Assembly: GCA_016712535.1 (NCBI GenBank)
Contig: JADJQW010000004.1
Span: 124,001-188,000, forward strand
Source of the DNA: Flavobacteriales bacterium
GTDB taxonomy: Bacteria; Bacteroidota; Bacteroidia; Flavobacteriales_F; PHOS-HE28
Length of the DNA: 64,000 nt
Direction of reading: 5' to 3'
A program made the position numbers and the translations under genes. Below, in pieces: positions 9,901 through 17,147 of this stretch; the stretch's first letter is position 1; each line of letters starts with the position of its first letter. The notes below the pieces were generated by a model, which was not told where the DNA came from, searched no databases, and was given only the letters and a program-made list of their open reading frames with translations.

Positions 9901-10408
9901 GCTGCAGGTTCAGCGTGGAGTTCACTGACAGGTCCTGGTTGTTGCCGAAGAGCACGCCACGTGAGATGCTGCCGCTGCGCTGCAATCCGCGCAGCCCCAT
10001 GAGGTCGGCCTCCTGCTTCGGCGGCTCATAGCGGAAAGGGTCGGGCCGAGCCGGATCGCTGGTGATCCGCGCCGGATCCTTGTGCTGGAAGCGGCCGCCG
10101 AGCATCAATGGCATCGCGCGGTAGCGCGCAAGCACCGAATCAGGGGCGTTCTTCCATATCACCAGGCCCTGGTAGGGCAGCACGATGTAGCGCTCCGGCG
10201 GCACCGGCACGCTATCGGCGATCAGCGCGAGGCTCCCGGGCACCAGGCTCACGGTATCGATTCGCAGAGTGTCGCGCACCGGCTTCACCCAGCGCTCGCG
10301 CAGGTTCGATTGCGCATTGGCGCTTCCTGCCAAGAGCACGGCGATCAGCCCGCATGAAAGCAGCGAAGCAGGGCGTGCCGTGCCCGTGGTGCCGGTCGAT
10401 TCATGCAT
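6911..10408 (-). CDS. Large outer-membrane beta-barrel protein, Bacteroidota family
   Basis: 1165 residues with a signal peptide cleaved near ANA-Q (residue ~33). A conserved block around residues 140-215 contains SGSISRGVLFGNNQ and ITDNNIPIQ, a pattern I associate with uncharacterised Bacteroidota outer-membrane proteins and, loosely, with SprA-type translocon proteins. The remainder alternates short amphipathic strands with Arg/Asp-rich turns and ends in an aromatic residue (RAFF), as in beta-barrels. An FDxNGNGIKE-like Asp/Asn loop near residue 850 (YNGNGIKELNEFEL) may bind calcium. No partner genes are adjacent. Role unknown; a channel or assembly role in the outer membrane is inference. 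Confidence 0.7.
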   Translation of the reverse strand: MHESTGTTGTARPASLLSCGLIAVLLAGSANAQSNLRERWVKPVRDTLRIDTVSLVPGSLALIADSVPVPPERYIVLPYQGLVIWKNAPDSVLARYRAMPLMLGGRFQHKDPARITSDPARPDPFRYEPPKQEADLMGLRGLQRSGSISRGVLFGNNQDLSVNSTLNLQLGGRLTDRIGVAASITDNNIPIQSGGNTAELQDFDQVFIKLFEESDRGAGNRWELIAGDFVLQKPKSHFLTYLKKAKGLSYDLNGRIGDARTSTGVSAAISKGKFARNVIQGLEGVQGPYRLRGNEIGSVIIVLSGSERVYIDGQLMNRGQENDYVIDYNTAELSFTARQLITKDRRITVEFQYSDKNYARSLLRFDQSIRKGRTTLRFNGYSEQDHRNQPLQQGLTEAERRVLADAGDDPLAAATIGVDSTGYLTDQVLYRRTDSLGYDPVFVYSTDPAVALYRVVFSQVGVGSGDYVLQEFTPNGRVFRWVPPDTVDGAVLRRGDHAPVRLLVAPRAQQLLTLGVEHRFNAHSSVAAEGAFSHLDANTFSALDRADDDGFGLLLKGTHAIPISGSDSSLHLVLGAEAESVSRHFRFVERYRAVEFDRNWNVLGLDLATDQLIAGATVGVRGSKLGRASYGFGTFQADGLYSGWKHDLQSDLHWKRFDLTGTASWLRADASRSSDFVRNKGQARYRLKPLTIGLKSENERNRFTTEPTTGLQAGSYAFEDLEAFVQSPDSAGNKWRASAGRRTDHALRDGALRTSTIADAYSATVDLAKNPRNRFAATGTYRALRIVDSTLTAQKPQDTYLARVDYDLTLWKGVAILDLFNEFSSGLEQRREYLYVQVPAGQGLYIWNDYNGNGIKELNEFELANFAYEADYLRVFVPSNDYVRSFGNQSSASLDLRPGVKWADAKGPMGLIGKFSDLFSMRVDRRSANPDPLKVLDPFAPERTDTLLTSFASNVRNTVYYDRASRIWSVDHTWQSDRSRNLLLNGYESRSRESNTVRARINITRRWTLDAEGERGRSGNSSDLLSGRSWAIEQDALRPRLTWQPNTSVRALASYKATSKRNRAEFGGEKAESHDLGLEFRYNTAGKGSLQVTANWVEIRFEGAVNSALGNEMLGGLRPGTNGTWSVSLQRNLSGNLQVDLTYNGRRSEGAPVIHVGGAQVRAFF

Positions 10409-10543
10409 GTGATCGCGGAAATGTACCGGCTGAAGGTCCTTGCTGTGCGGGCATCCTCTTCACCAAGACGCTGTTGATGGACGCCTTCAAGCGCCCCGCA
10501 CCAGCGTGGAGCGCCCTGATACTTTTACCCGCCACCATCCACA

Positions 10544-12244
10544 ATGTCGTTCCCTGGCCGCAAGGCACCCTTACTCGTTGTTCTGGGTCTGATCATCTCC
10601 TGCGGCGGCCCGGATGCGCCCCGTGAACGCAGATCACCATCGGGCAAGTATTACGGTGGCGTGTTCAGCGCCAATGAGAGCGAGGAGCTGCGCAGCCTGT
10701 TCCCGCTCAGCCTTCAGCAGGCCGCAGCGCATCGCATAGGAGCCCAGATCTACGAGGGGCTTGTGCGCATGAATCCCAAGGACCTCTCCATTGTCCCGGG
10801 CCTAGCCGAATCCTGGGCCGTTGACCCATCAGGGCTTTCCTACACCTTCACCCTGCACGAAGGCGTCCGGTTCCATGACGCGGACTGCTTCCCGGACGGG
10901 AAGGGCCGCTTGCTCAAAGCCGCGGATGTTGCCCTTTGCCTGACCCGCATCTGCACCCAGGATGCGGAGAACTTCATGTTCTGGCTCCTGCAGGACCGCG
11001 TGGTTGGTGCCAACGCCCATTACGCCAGTGGAGCTCCGGCCACGGAACCGGTGAAGGGCATCAGTGCGCCCGATGACCGCACCGTGCGCATCGATCTCAC
11101 GGCGCCATGGCCCGGGATCCTGCAAGTGCTGGCGCACCAAGGCTGCTGGGTCTACCCCTCGGAAGCGTTCGAGCAATATGGAGCCGATGCTCGATGGCGG
11201 CCCGTGGGCACCGGGCCGTTCCGCGTGAAGAGCTTCGATCGGGGCAATGCGATGGTCATGGAGAGGTGGCCGCATTATTGGGGCACCGATGCTGATGGGG
11301 CAACGCTCCCCTACCTCGATGCCGTGCGATACACGTTCGAGCCTGACAAGGAGAAGGAACTCGAGGCCTTCTTGAATGGGGCACTGAGCGTGGTGTATGA
11401 GCTGCCTGTCGGCAGGACAGACGCCATGCGCCCGGACGCGGGGTACACCGTGCAGATGGCATCAGCGCTATCCATCCAGTTCTACGGGCTCAATACGCGC
11501 AGGCCTCCATTCGACGACCCGCTCGTGCGGCGTGCGTTCGCGTTGGCCATTGACCGGCAGGCGTTGGTTGACAGCGTGCTCGATGGACTTGCTCTGGTAG
11601 CCGATCACGGCGCGGTGGCTCCAGGCTTGAGCGGCTATCCGTATGAGTTGGTTCGTGGGCTCCGTTACGATCCGGTGGAGGCGCGGCGCCTTCTCGCTGA
11701 AGCGGGGTATGCGGGAGGCAAGGGACTGCCCACCGTGCATATGCAGGTGAACAACAACGGGTTCGGTTATGTGAAAGTGGCTGAGGCCGCGCAGAACATG
11801 CTCGAACGGGAATTGGGAGCGCGTGTGATCACCAGCGTGCTGCCCGCTGAGCAGCATTTCCAGCGGGTGGAGCAGGGCCAGCCATTGCTCTGGCGCGAAG
11901 GCTGGATCGTCGACCACCCCGACCCCGAGAACTTCCTCGCGCTCTTCTATGGTCGCAACGCGCCTGCCGACACCAGTGAGCCTTCATTCCTCAACAGCAC
12001 GCGGCACCGGGATGCGCGGTTCGACTCGCTCTTCGCGCTTGCGGGCCAAACCTCCGAATCTTCGGAGCGGATGCGGCTGCTGGCGCTCGCCGAGGACCGG
12101 TTGATGGAGAACCTGCCATTCATCCCGCTCTACCATGAGCGGTCCGTTCGCTTGGTGCAGCCGTGGGTGAAGGATTTCCCGATCAACGGCATGGAGTACC
12201 GAGACCTCCGCACCGTGTGGATGGAACCCCACGGTGACCGCTGA
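10544..12244 (+). CDS. ABC transporter substrate-binding lipoprotein, SBP family 5
   Basis: 566 residues with a lipobox (LIISCGG) near residue 20. The body matches the peptide/nickel-binding DppA/OppA family: early YEGLVRMNPKDL, PGLAESW and YTFTLHEGVRFHDAD, then DAVRYTF and a late FNSLFALAGQ-like region. Length is typical (about 530-570). It would bind oligopeptides or similar ligands outside the inner membrane and deliver them to an ABC permease. No permease or ATPase genes are next to it in the window, so the transporter partner is elsewhere or the protein acts alone. A T-rich TACTTTTA sequence about 25 bp before the ATG is a weak -7 candidate. Confidence 0.88.
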   Translation: MSFPGRKAPLLVVLGLIISCGGPDAPRERRSPSGKYYGGVFSANESEELRSLFPLSLQQAAAHRIGAQIYEGLVRMNPKDLSIVPGLAESWAVDPSGLSYTFTLHEGVRFHDADCFPDGKGRLLKAADVALCLTRICTQDAENFMFWLLQDRVVGANAHYASGAPATEPVKGISAPDDRTVRIDLTAPWPGILQVLAHQGCWVYPSEAFEQYGADARWRPVGTGPFRVKSFDRGNAMVMERWPHYWGTDADGATLPYLDAVRYTFEPDKEKELEAFLNGALSVVYELPVGRTDAMRPDAGYTVQMASALSIQFYGLNTRRPPFDDPLVRRAFALAIDRQALVDSVLDGLALVADHGAVAPGLSGYPYELVRGLRYDPVEARRLLAEAGYAGGKGLPTVHMQVNNNGFGYVKVAEAAQNMLERELGARVITSVLPAEQHFQRVEQGQPLLWREGWIVDHPDPENFLALFYGRNAPADTSEPSFLNSTRHRDARFDSLFALAGQTSESSERMRLLALAEDRLMENLPFIPLYHERSVRLVQPWVKDFPINGMEYRDLRTVWMEPHGDR

Positions 12245-12247
12245 GCC

Positions 12248-12967
12248 TCAGGCCGCGTTTCGGATCACCTCGTAGAGCAGTTGCTTGGCCACGGGTATGT
12301 AGGTCTCGATCCTCGGCAGGCTCAAGTCCGTTTCGAACGCGAAGACCGCAGGGTTCGGCAGCTGCGGCCGACGCGCGATCAGCTCGCCTTTGATCCGCTC
12401 GAAGGTGTTCGCGATGCTCATGCTGTAGCTCGTGACATAGCGCGTGCGCAGGATCGCGAGCGGGTCATCTCCGTACGGCGACCGAACCAGGGCGAGCTCG
12501 AAAGCATAAGCGCTCGCATCGCGTCCCGCGCGCAGAAGCAGCCATCCTTCCTTCGGCTCAAGCGGCAGCAGGCCCACCGGACCGAAACGGATCCCCTTCG
12601 CGATCTCGTCGCGCAGTGCCCGGCCATCGGCGAGCACCGAATGCAATCGTGGCAGCGATGAGCCGATCACCTCTTCCACCACGCCGATCCAAGGGTCGCT
12701 CGGCAACGGTTCACGGACCGCATGGCCCGTGTCGGCATCGAAGCCGATCATGTCGCCCACCAGTGCTTGCTGCATCCGTTCAAGCTGCAGTCGCAAGCCG
12801 CGCAGCTCAGCGATATGCGCCTCAAGATCCGATAGGTGCGGGTAGAGCTTCCGAGCGGTGAAGGAGCATTGGACCTTCTGCAGGTAACCAAGCAGCAAAT
12901 AGCGCTTCAGCTCGGCATCAAGCGCGGGGGCGTATGCCCAATCCTTCGGGAGGGTCTGCATGGCCAT
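12248..12967 (-). CDS. Conserved hypothetical protein
   Basis: 239 residues from the ATG at 12967; a second Met two codons later is equally possible. It is soluble, with no signal or membrane segment, helical in its first half (RLQLERMQQALVGDMIGFD) and mixed alpha/beta after that. I do not recognise a named family, although the length and composition are those of a normal cytoplasmic protein and it ends only 3 bp from the convergent stop of the substrate-binding protein gene. A matching -7 box lies just upstream (12996-13003). Function unknown. Confidence 0.65.
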   Translation of the reverse strand: MAMQTLPKDWAYAPALDAELKRYLLLGYLQKVQCSFTARKLYPHLSDLEAHIAELRGLRLQLERMQQALVGDMIGFDADTGHAVREPLPSDPWIGVVEEVIGSSLPRLHSVLADGRALRDEIAKGIRFGPVGLLPLEPKEGWLLLRAGRDASAYAFELALVRSPYGDDPLAILRTRYVTSYSMSIANTFERIKGELIARRPQLPNPAVFAFETDLSLPRIETYIPVAKQLLYEVIRNAA

Positions 12968-12995
12968 GCGGTTCGCGCGGATGGAACGCGCTGTT

Positions 12996-13003
12996 CAAAA
13001 ATA
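12996..13003 (-). promoter_or_regulatory. Bacteroidota -7 promoter box for the 12967 gene
   Basis: Read on the minus strand the site is TATTTTTG, an exact match to TAnnTTTG, ending 28 bp upstream of the ATG at 12967. That distance gives a leader of roughly 20 bp. No clear TTTG -33 element is seen 17-23 bp further upstream, so only half of the consensus is present. Confidence 0.5.
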
Positions 13004-13066
13004 ATGTTCCATGAATCATGCCCGCACAGGTGACGGACGGCACCTTTGGCAGTCGAACGACCTACC

Positions 13067-14041
13067 ATGCGCATCACCTGCAACACGTCCTTCATGCTCC
13101 TCACGGCCACGCTCCTCCTCGCGGCGTGCGTGCCCAGCCGCAAATACGAAGAAGAGAAGGCCCGTGCGAGCGCCGCGCTGGCTGAGGCCGATGCCGCCGG
13201 CACCAAGGCCCGCGAAGCCGAAACGGCCTTGACGGAGCTGCGCGGGAGCAACGACGAAATGAAGCGGCGGCTGGTGCGCCTTGAGCAGGACACCTCCGTG
13301 ATGGGCACTTCGTTGCGCACCATGACGGCTCAATACGACAAGATCAACAATCTCAACAACGAGCTCTTGGAGAAGTACAATAAGCTGCTTGCTGGCAGCG
13401 GCACGGAGAACCGCAAGCTGCTCAGCGACCTTGAAGCGCTCCGCCTTGACCTGATGAACCGGGAGGATTCGGTGTCGGCGCTGGCCAAGCGCGTCGGCGA
13501 CAAGCAGGCGGCTCTGGCCGCGCGCGAAGCGGAGCTGGCTGCGCTGCAGGCCGAGCTCGCAGCGAAGGATGCCGCCATGAAAGGCCTGAAGGACCGTGTG
13601 AGCGCGGCGCTCACCGGATTCGAGGGCAAGGGCCTTACCGTGGTGCAGAAGGATGGCCGCGTTTACGTGAGCATGGAGAACAAACTGCTCTTCCCCAGCG
13701 GCAGCTACGCGGTCGATGCGAAAGGGAAGGAGCTGATCATCAAGCTGGCCAAGGCCATCGAAGGGGAGAAGGAACTGAACGTGCTCGTGGAGGGCCACAC
13801 GGACACCGACAAGGTGCTCGGCGGCAGTGCGGTGAAGGATAATTGGGACCTGAGCGTGCTGCGCGCGACCAGCGTGGTGCGCATCATGCAGGAAGGCAGC
13901 AAGCTCGATCCATTGCGCGTGACCGCCGCGGGGCGAAGCGAATTCGTGCCGGTGGATGCGGCCGATAAGGCGAAGAACCGCCGCATCGAGATCATCCTGG
14001 CGCCCGACCTGAAGGAGCTGATGAAGCTCGTGAAGGATTGA
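13067..14041 (+). CDS. OmpA-family lipoprotein with coiled coil
   Basis: 324 residues starting at MRITCNTSF, which puts the lipobox LLLAAC at residues ~16-21. A long coiled coil (about 30-190) rich in Ala/Glu/Lys follows, then an OmpA C-terminal peptidoglycan-binding domain (about 200-320) with VEGHTDTDK, LSVLRATSVVRIM and a terminal AKNRRIEIIL motif. The protein is expected to be anchored by its lipid in the outer membrane and to hold the cell wall. It resembles Pal/OmpA proteins extended by a coiled-coil spacer. The first seven codons of the longer frame were rejected because they would bury the signal. Confidence 0.9.
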   Translation: MRITCNTSFMLLTATLLLAACVPSRKYEEEKARASAALAEADAAGTKAREAETALTELRGSNDEMKRRLVRLEQDTSVMGTSLRTMTAQYDKINNLNNELLEKYNKLLAGSGTENRKLLSDLEALRLDLMNREDSVSALAKRVGDKQAALAAREAELAALQAELAAKDAAMKGLKDRVSAALTGFEGKGLTVVQKDGRVYVSMENKLLFPSGSYAVDAKGKELIIKLAKAIEGEKELNVLVEGHTDTDKVLGGSAVKDNWDLSVLRATSVVRIMQEGSKLDPLRVTAAGRSEFVPVDAADKAKNRRIEIILAPDLKELMKLVKD

Positions 14042-14044
14042 ACG

Positions 14045-14458
14045 CTACGAGAGCGATGGCTGAGGTAATCCCTGCGTGAGCCAGGCCCGTGCATCGGCCT
14101 CATCCAGGAAGACCTCAGTCTCCCCATCGCGCGGGTGATAGCGGAAATAGATCCGCGCCAAGCGCTCATTGAACGGGCTTGTTGCGGCGAAGGCCAATCG
14201 TCGCGCAAGGCCGCAACCGCCATGAAGCGCATGGTGGTCAAAGGCGAGCACGTTCAGCTCGAAATCCACATCGTGCGGCAGTACCATGAGGATGTCCGTG
14301 GCCTCCGCGGCGCACAATTGCCGCTTGGCGCGCACGATCTCACCGACTCCCTCCGCATCCAGCTTCACATCCGGCTTGATCCGTACCTCGACCACATCGT
14401 TGGCGGCACGCTCGAGCGTGGCCACACGGGTCTCGATCAGTCTGGGATGAATGTTCAT
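14045..14458 (-). CDS. Small STAS/SEC14-like cytoplasmic protein (DUF7793-like)
   Basis: 137 residues from MNIHPRLIE. It has a compact alpha/beta layout typical of STAS/SpoIIAA-like domains: a beta opening, the VEVRIKPDVKLDAEGV strand-helix, the central DILMVLPHDVDFELNVLAFDH segment, and a C-terminal FLDEADARAWLTQ helix. Comparable small proteins are widespread in Bacteroidota and have no established function. Its stop is 3 bp from the convergent OmpA gene. The 74 extra upstream codons overlap the divergent neighbour and were not used. Confidence 0.6.
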   Translation of the reverse strand: MNIHPRLIETRVATLERAANDVVEVRIKPDVKLDAEGVGEIVRAKRQLCAAEATDILMVLPHDVDFELNVLAFDHHALHGGCGLARRLAFAATSPFNERLARIYFRYHPRDGETEVFLDEADARAWLTQGLPQPSLS

Positions 14459-14603
14459 GCGCGCAAAAGAAGGACGTTCTGCGCGCATACCTCCTTGCGG
14501 CGAGCGCATGGGATGCTCACGGTTGGCAAGTATTAACGGCCACTCATCTTGGGCAACCCGCTTGCACCCAACATGCGTCTTGCCTGCAACCAAACCACCG
14601 CCC

Positions 14604-16784
14604 ATGCTCCGGACCTTACTCGCTTCATTCCTTCTGGTGTTCAGTACGATCCTCTTCGCGCAAGGAGGTCCGCTCAACATCGCATTCAGCGTTCAGCACG
14701 CCACCTGCGGAAGCGCTACCGGCAGCATCATTGCGTCGGTATGGGGCGGCACGGCGCCTTACACCTTCTTATGGACCCCGCCGCCGCCGCAAGGCCAGGG
14801 CACTACGGGACTCTCCGATGTGCCGCCCGGCACTTACACGCTCACGGTCACCGACAACCTCGGCAATGAGCTTTCGAGTGATGCCACCGTGATCCTCACG
14901 CCGGACCTGTTCCCTCCGATCATCGATCCGTTCCCGGCATGGTCCTGCATTGGTGCGTGTGATGCCTACTGGAACTACTACATCCCGCTGAGCGGCGCCA
15001 CGATGCCCTATACGGTCACCTTCGATCCGCCGGGACCTAGCGGCGGGGCCAGCCCGAACGGCCTTTATTTCAATTCGCTCTGCGCGAACGAGACGTATAG
15101 CGTGACGGTGAGCGATGCCAATGGCTGCACGGGCACGGTGAGCGGTTTGGATGCGGTGGGGCCGATGAACCCGGAGATCGTGAGCTTGGTGGTAACGGGC
15201 AGTTGCCCTGGCGGGAGCACGGGCGGATTCGTGGTGGAGTTCACCGATGCGGATTCGATCCTGGTGAATCCGGGCACCGCGAATGGCGTGCTCAATGGAA
15301 ACGTGTTCACCGCAACGAACCTCGCACCCGGGAGTTATGTGATCTGGGTGAGCGCCGGCAGCACGCCATCAACGCCTCCGGGCACGAGCGGTGGCTGGTG
15401 CAGCCAATCATTCCAGATCGATGTGCCGGTCTCATCGGATCCCTGTGGTGCGCTGAGCGGAGTCGCTTTCGCCGATCTGAATGGTGATTGCCTGCAGAAC
15501 GGGTCGGACATCGGCCTGCCTTACCGCGTGCTCACCGTGCAGCCCGGGGAGCATTTCATCCTCACCGATGCGAACGGACTCTACGGGACGGAGCTCTTCT
15601 ATGGCGACTACGAACTGAATGCCGCCATCTCCGGGTTCGACGCGCTTTGCCCGGCACTCCCGGCCGCCTTCTCCCTCGACGCAGCGGACATGTCAGAGGT
15701 GATCGATGCCGCGATGGACCCTATTGCAGGGCCCGACGCCTTCGTTTCGCTGCAGGCTGGCGTGCACCGGCCTGGCTTCCCAGTCGCATATACGCTCACC
15801 ATCACGAACGATGGTCCCTTCGCCATCAGTGGCGTTGAGGTCGCGCTTGCGTACGACCCCTTGTTGCTCTTCACGTCAGCAAGCGGATCGCCTGCAGCAG
15901 CAGGCGGCGGATCGGTGCAGTGGGCCATTGCTGAGCTGGCGCCCTTCAGCACGGTGCAATTCGTCGTCAACCTGGCTGTTCCAGCGAATGCCGGTTTGAT
16001 CGGTACAGTGGTGGATGCCGCGGCCAGCGCTGTGGCCGATCCTGCCGACAGCAACGCCTCGAACGATAGCTACAGCATTACGCGCACGATCATCGGCGCC
16101 TATGACCCCAACGACAAACTGGCCACTACCAGCAGCAGGACGAGCGACGAGATCTACTTCCTGGACCTCGACGCGCATGTGGATTACACCATCCGCTTCC
16201 AGAACACCGGCACCGCAGAAGCGATCAATGTGCATCTCACGGACACCATCTCCGAGCTCTTCGACCTCACTTCGCTCCAGATCCTTGGCGCATCGCATGC
16301 CTTCACTGCGCAGTTGCTCGAAGGCCGCGTGCTCCGATTCGACTTCGCGGGGATCAACTTGCCCGACAGCACTACGGACCTGCTCGGCAGCCAGGGTTTC
16401 GCGAGTTTCCGCTTGCGTCCTGCGAGCGGTCTGGGAATCGGCCAGGTGCTCGAGAATGAGGCGGACATCTTCTTTGATTTCAACGAACCGATCCGCACCA
16501 ACACGAGCGTGCTTGCGGTTGAGTTCAGCGTGGGCATGACGGAAGCACCGGTCGATGCGATCATCCTGCACCCCAATCCGGCGGATGGGCAGATCGCCTT
16601 GCAGTTGCCGGCCGACGCGCGGTACTATGAAGTGCTCAGCGCCGATGGCCGCTCGATGCTCAATGATCAGGTCTTAGACCGAACCGTGCGACTGGACCTG
16701 GATCGGTGGTCGCAGGGCGTTTATCTGGTGCGCGCCACCGATGGTCAAGGGCGCAATTCCATAGCAAGGTTCGTGAAACGGTGA
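14604..16784 (+). CDS. T9SS-sorted surface protein with SprB-like, DUF11 and DUF7619-type domains
   Basis: 726 residues beginning MLRTLLASFLLVF, with a signal peptide cleaved near LFAQ. Residues ~25-110 form an SprB-type repeat (HATCGSATGSI, then APYTFLWTPPP). A second such unit follows. Residues ~390-480 look like a DUF11 conserved repeat (YTLTITNDGPFAISGV). The GAYDPNDK signature opens a DUF7619-type domain (~500-640). The last ~80 residues are a T9SS type A sorting domain (ILHPNPADG to FVKR). This predicts export through the type IX system and surface attachment. Followed by a strong terminator. Confidence 0.88.
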   Translation: MLRTLLASFLLVFSTILFAQGGPLNIAFSVQHATCGSATGSIIASVWGGTAPYTFLWTPPPPQGQGTTGLSDVPPGTYTLTVTDNLGNELSSDATVILTPDLFPPIIDPFPAWSCIGACDAYWNYYIPLSGATMPYTVTFDPPGPSGGASPNGLYFNSLCANETYSVTVSDANGCTGTVSGLDAVGPMNPEIVSLVVTGSCPGGSTGGFVVEFTDADSILVNPGTANGVLNGNVFTATNLAPGSYVIWVSAGSTPSTPPGTSGGWCSQSFQIDVPVSSDPCGALSGVAFADLNGDCLQNGSDIGLPYRVLTVQPGEHFILTDANGLYGTELFYGDYELNAAISGFDALCPALPAAFSLDAADMSEVIDAAMDPIAGPDAFVSLQAGVHRPGFPVAYTLTITNDGPFAISGVEVALAYDPLLLFTSASGSPAAAGGGSVQWAIAELAPFSTVQFVVNLAVPANAGLIGTVVDAAASAVADPADSNASNDSYSITRTIIGAYDPNDKLATTSSRTSDEIYFLDLDAHVDYTIRFQNTGTAEAINVHLTDTISELFDLTSLQILGASHAFTAQLLEGRVLRFDFAGINLPDSTTDLLGSQGFASFRLRPASGLGIGQVLENEADIFFDFNEPIRTNTSVLAVEFSVGMTEAPVDAIILHPNPADGQIALQLPADARYYEVLSADGRSMLNDQVLDRTVRLDLDRWSQGVYLVRATDGQGRNSIARFVKR

Positions 16785-16803
16785 TGCCTGCTTAACAACC
16801 CTT

Positions 16804-16830
16804 AAGAGGCCTCCTTTTCGGAGGCCTCTT
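16804..16830. terminator. Intrinsic terminator hairpin
   Basis: A perfect 11-bp stem (16804-16814 with 16820-16830, GGCCTCC core) with a 5-nt TTTTC loop lies 20 bp after the stop of the preceding gene. The arms begin with AA and end with TT, so it could work in both directions. Confidence 0.85.
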
Positions 16831-17147
16831 CGTTCCTGCCGCATTCGGCGAAGCCACGGCCGCGTTAGTAGAATTGGGCATATAGCCGACGAACCGGTCG
16901 GGTTTCGGTGCGAGCACCGGAGTACGCCGGATGAATCGGGCAACGGAGCGGTGGAGACAGCCTCTTTCGCGGCCCAGGACCCTCTGTATTCGGGTGCAAC
17001 CTTCTAGCTTCGGCGCTGTTGGTCAAGAGAATCCGAATCATACTGTCCGCAGCCGAGCCGAATCGCGCTCGATGGCTTTAAGGGTTGGGGCAACGGTTCG
17101 GATGGAATTACTGGAAGATCAGCCAAGGAACGAGCAAGATCGAGAAC
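16831..17147. other. Intergenic leader with two small hairpins
   Basis: About 315 bp separate the terminator from the next start. I see no gene. Two short hairpins are present: CCGAC/GTCGG near 16887-16902 and CGGTG-CGAG-CACCG near 16906-16919. They could belong to a structured 5' leader, but they match no riboswitch class I know. Confidence 0.3.
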
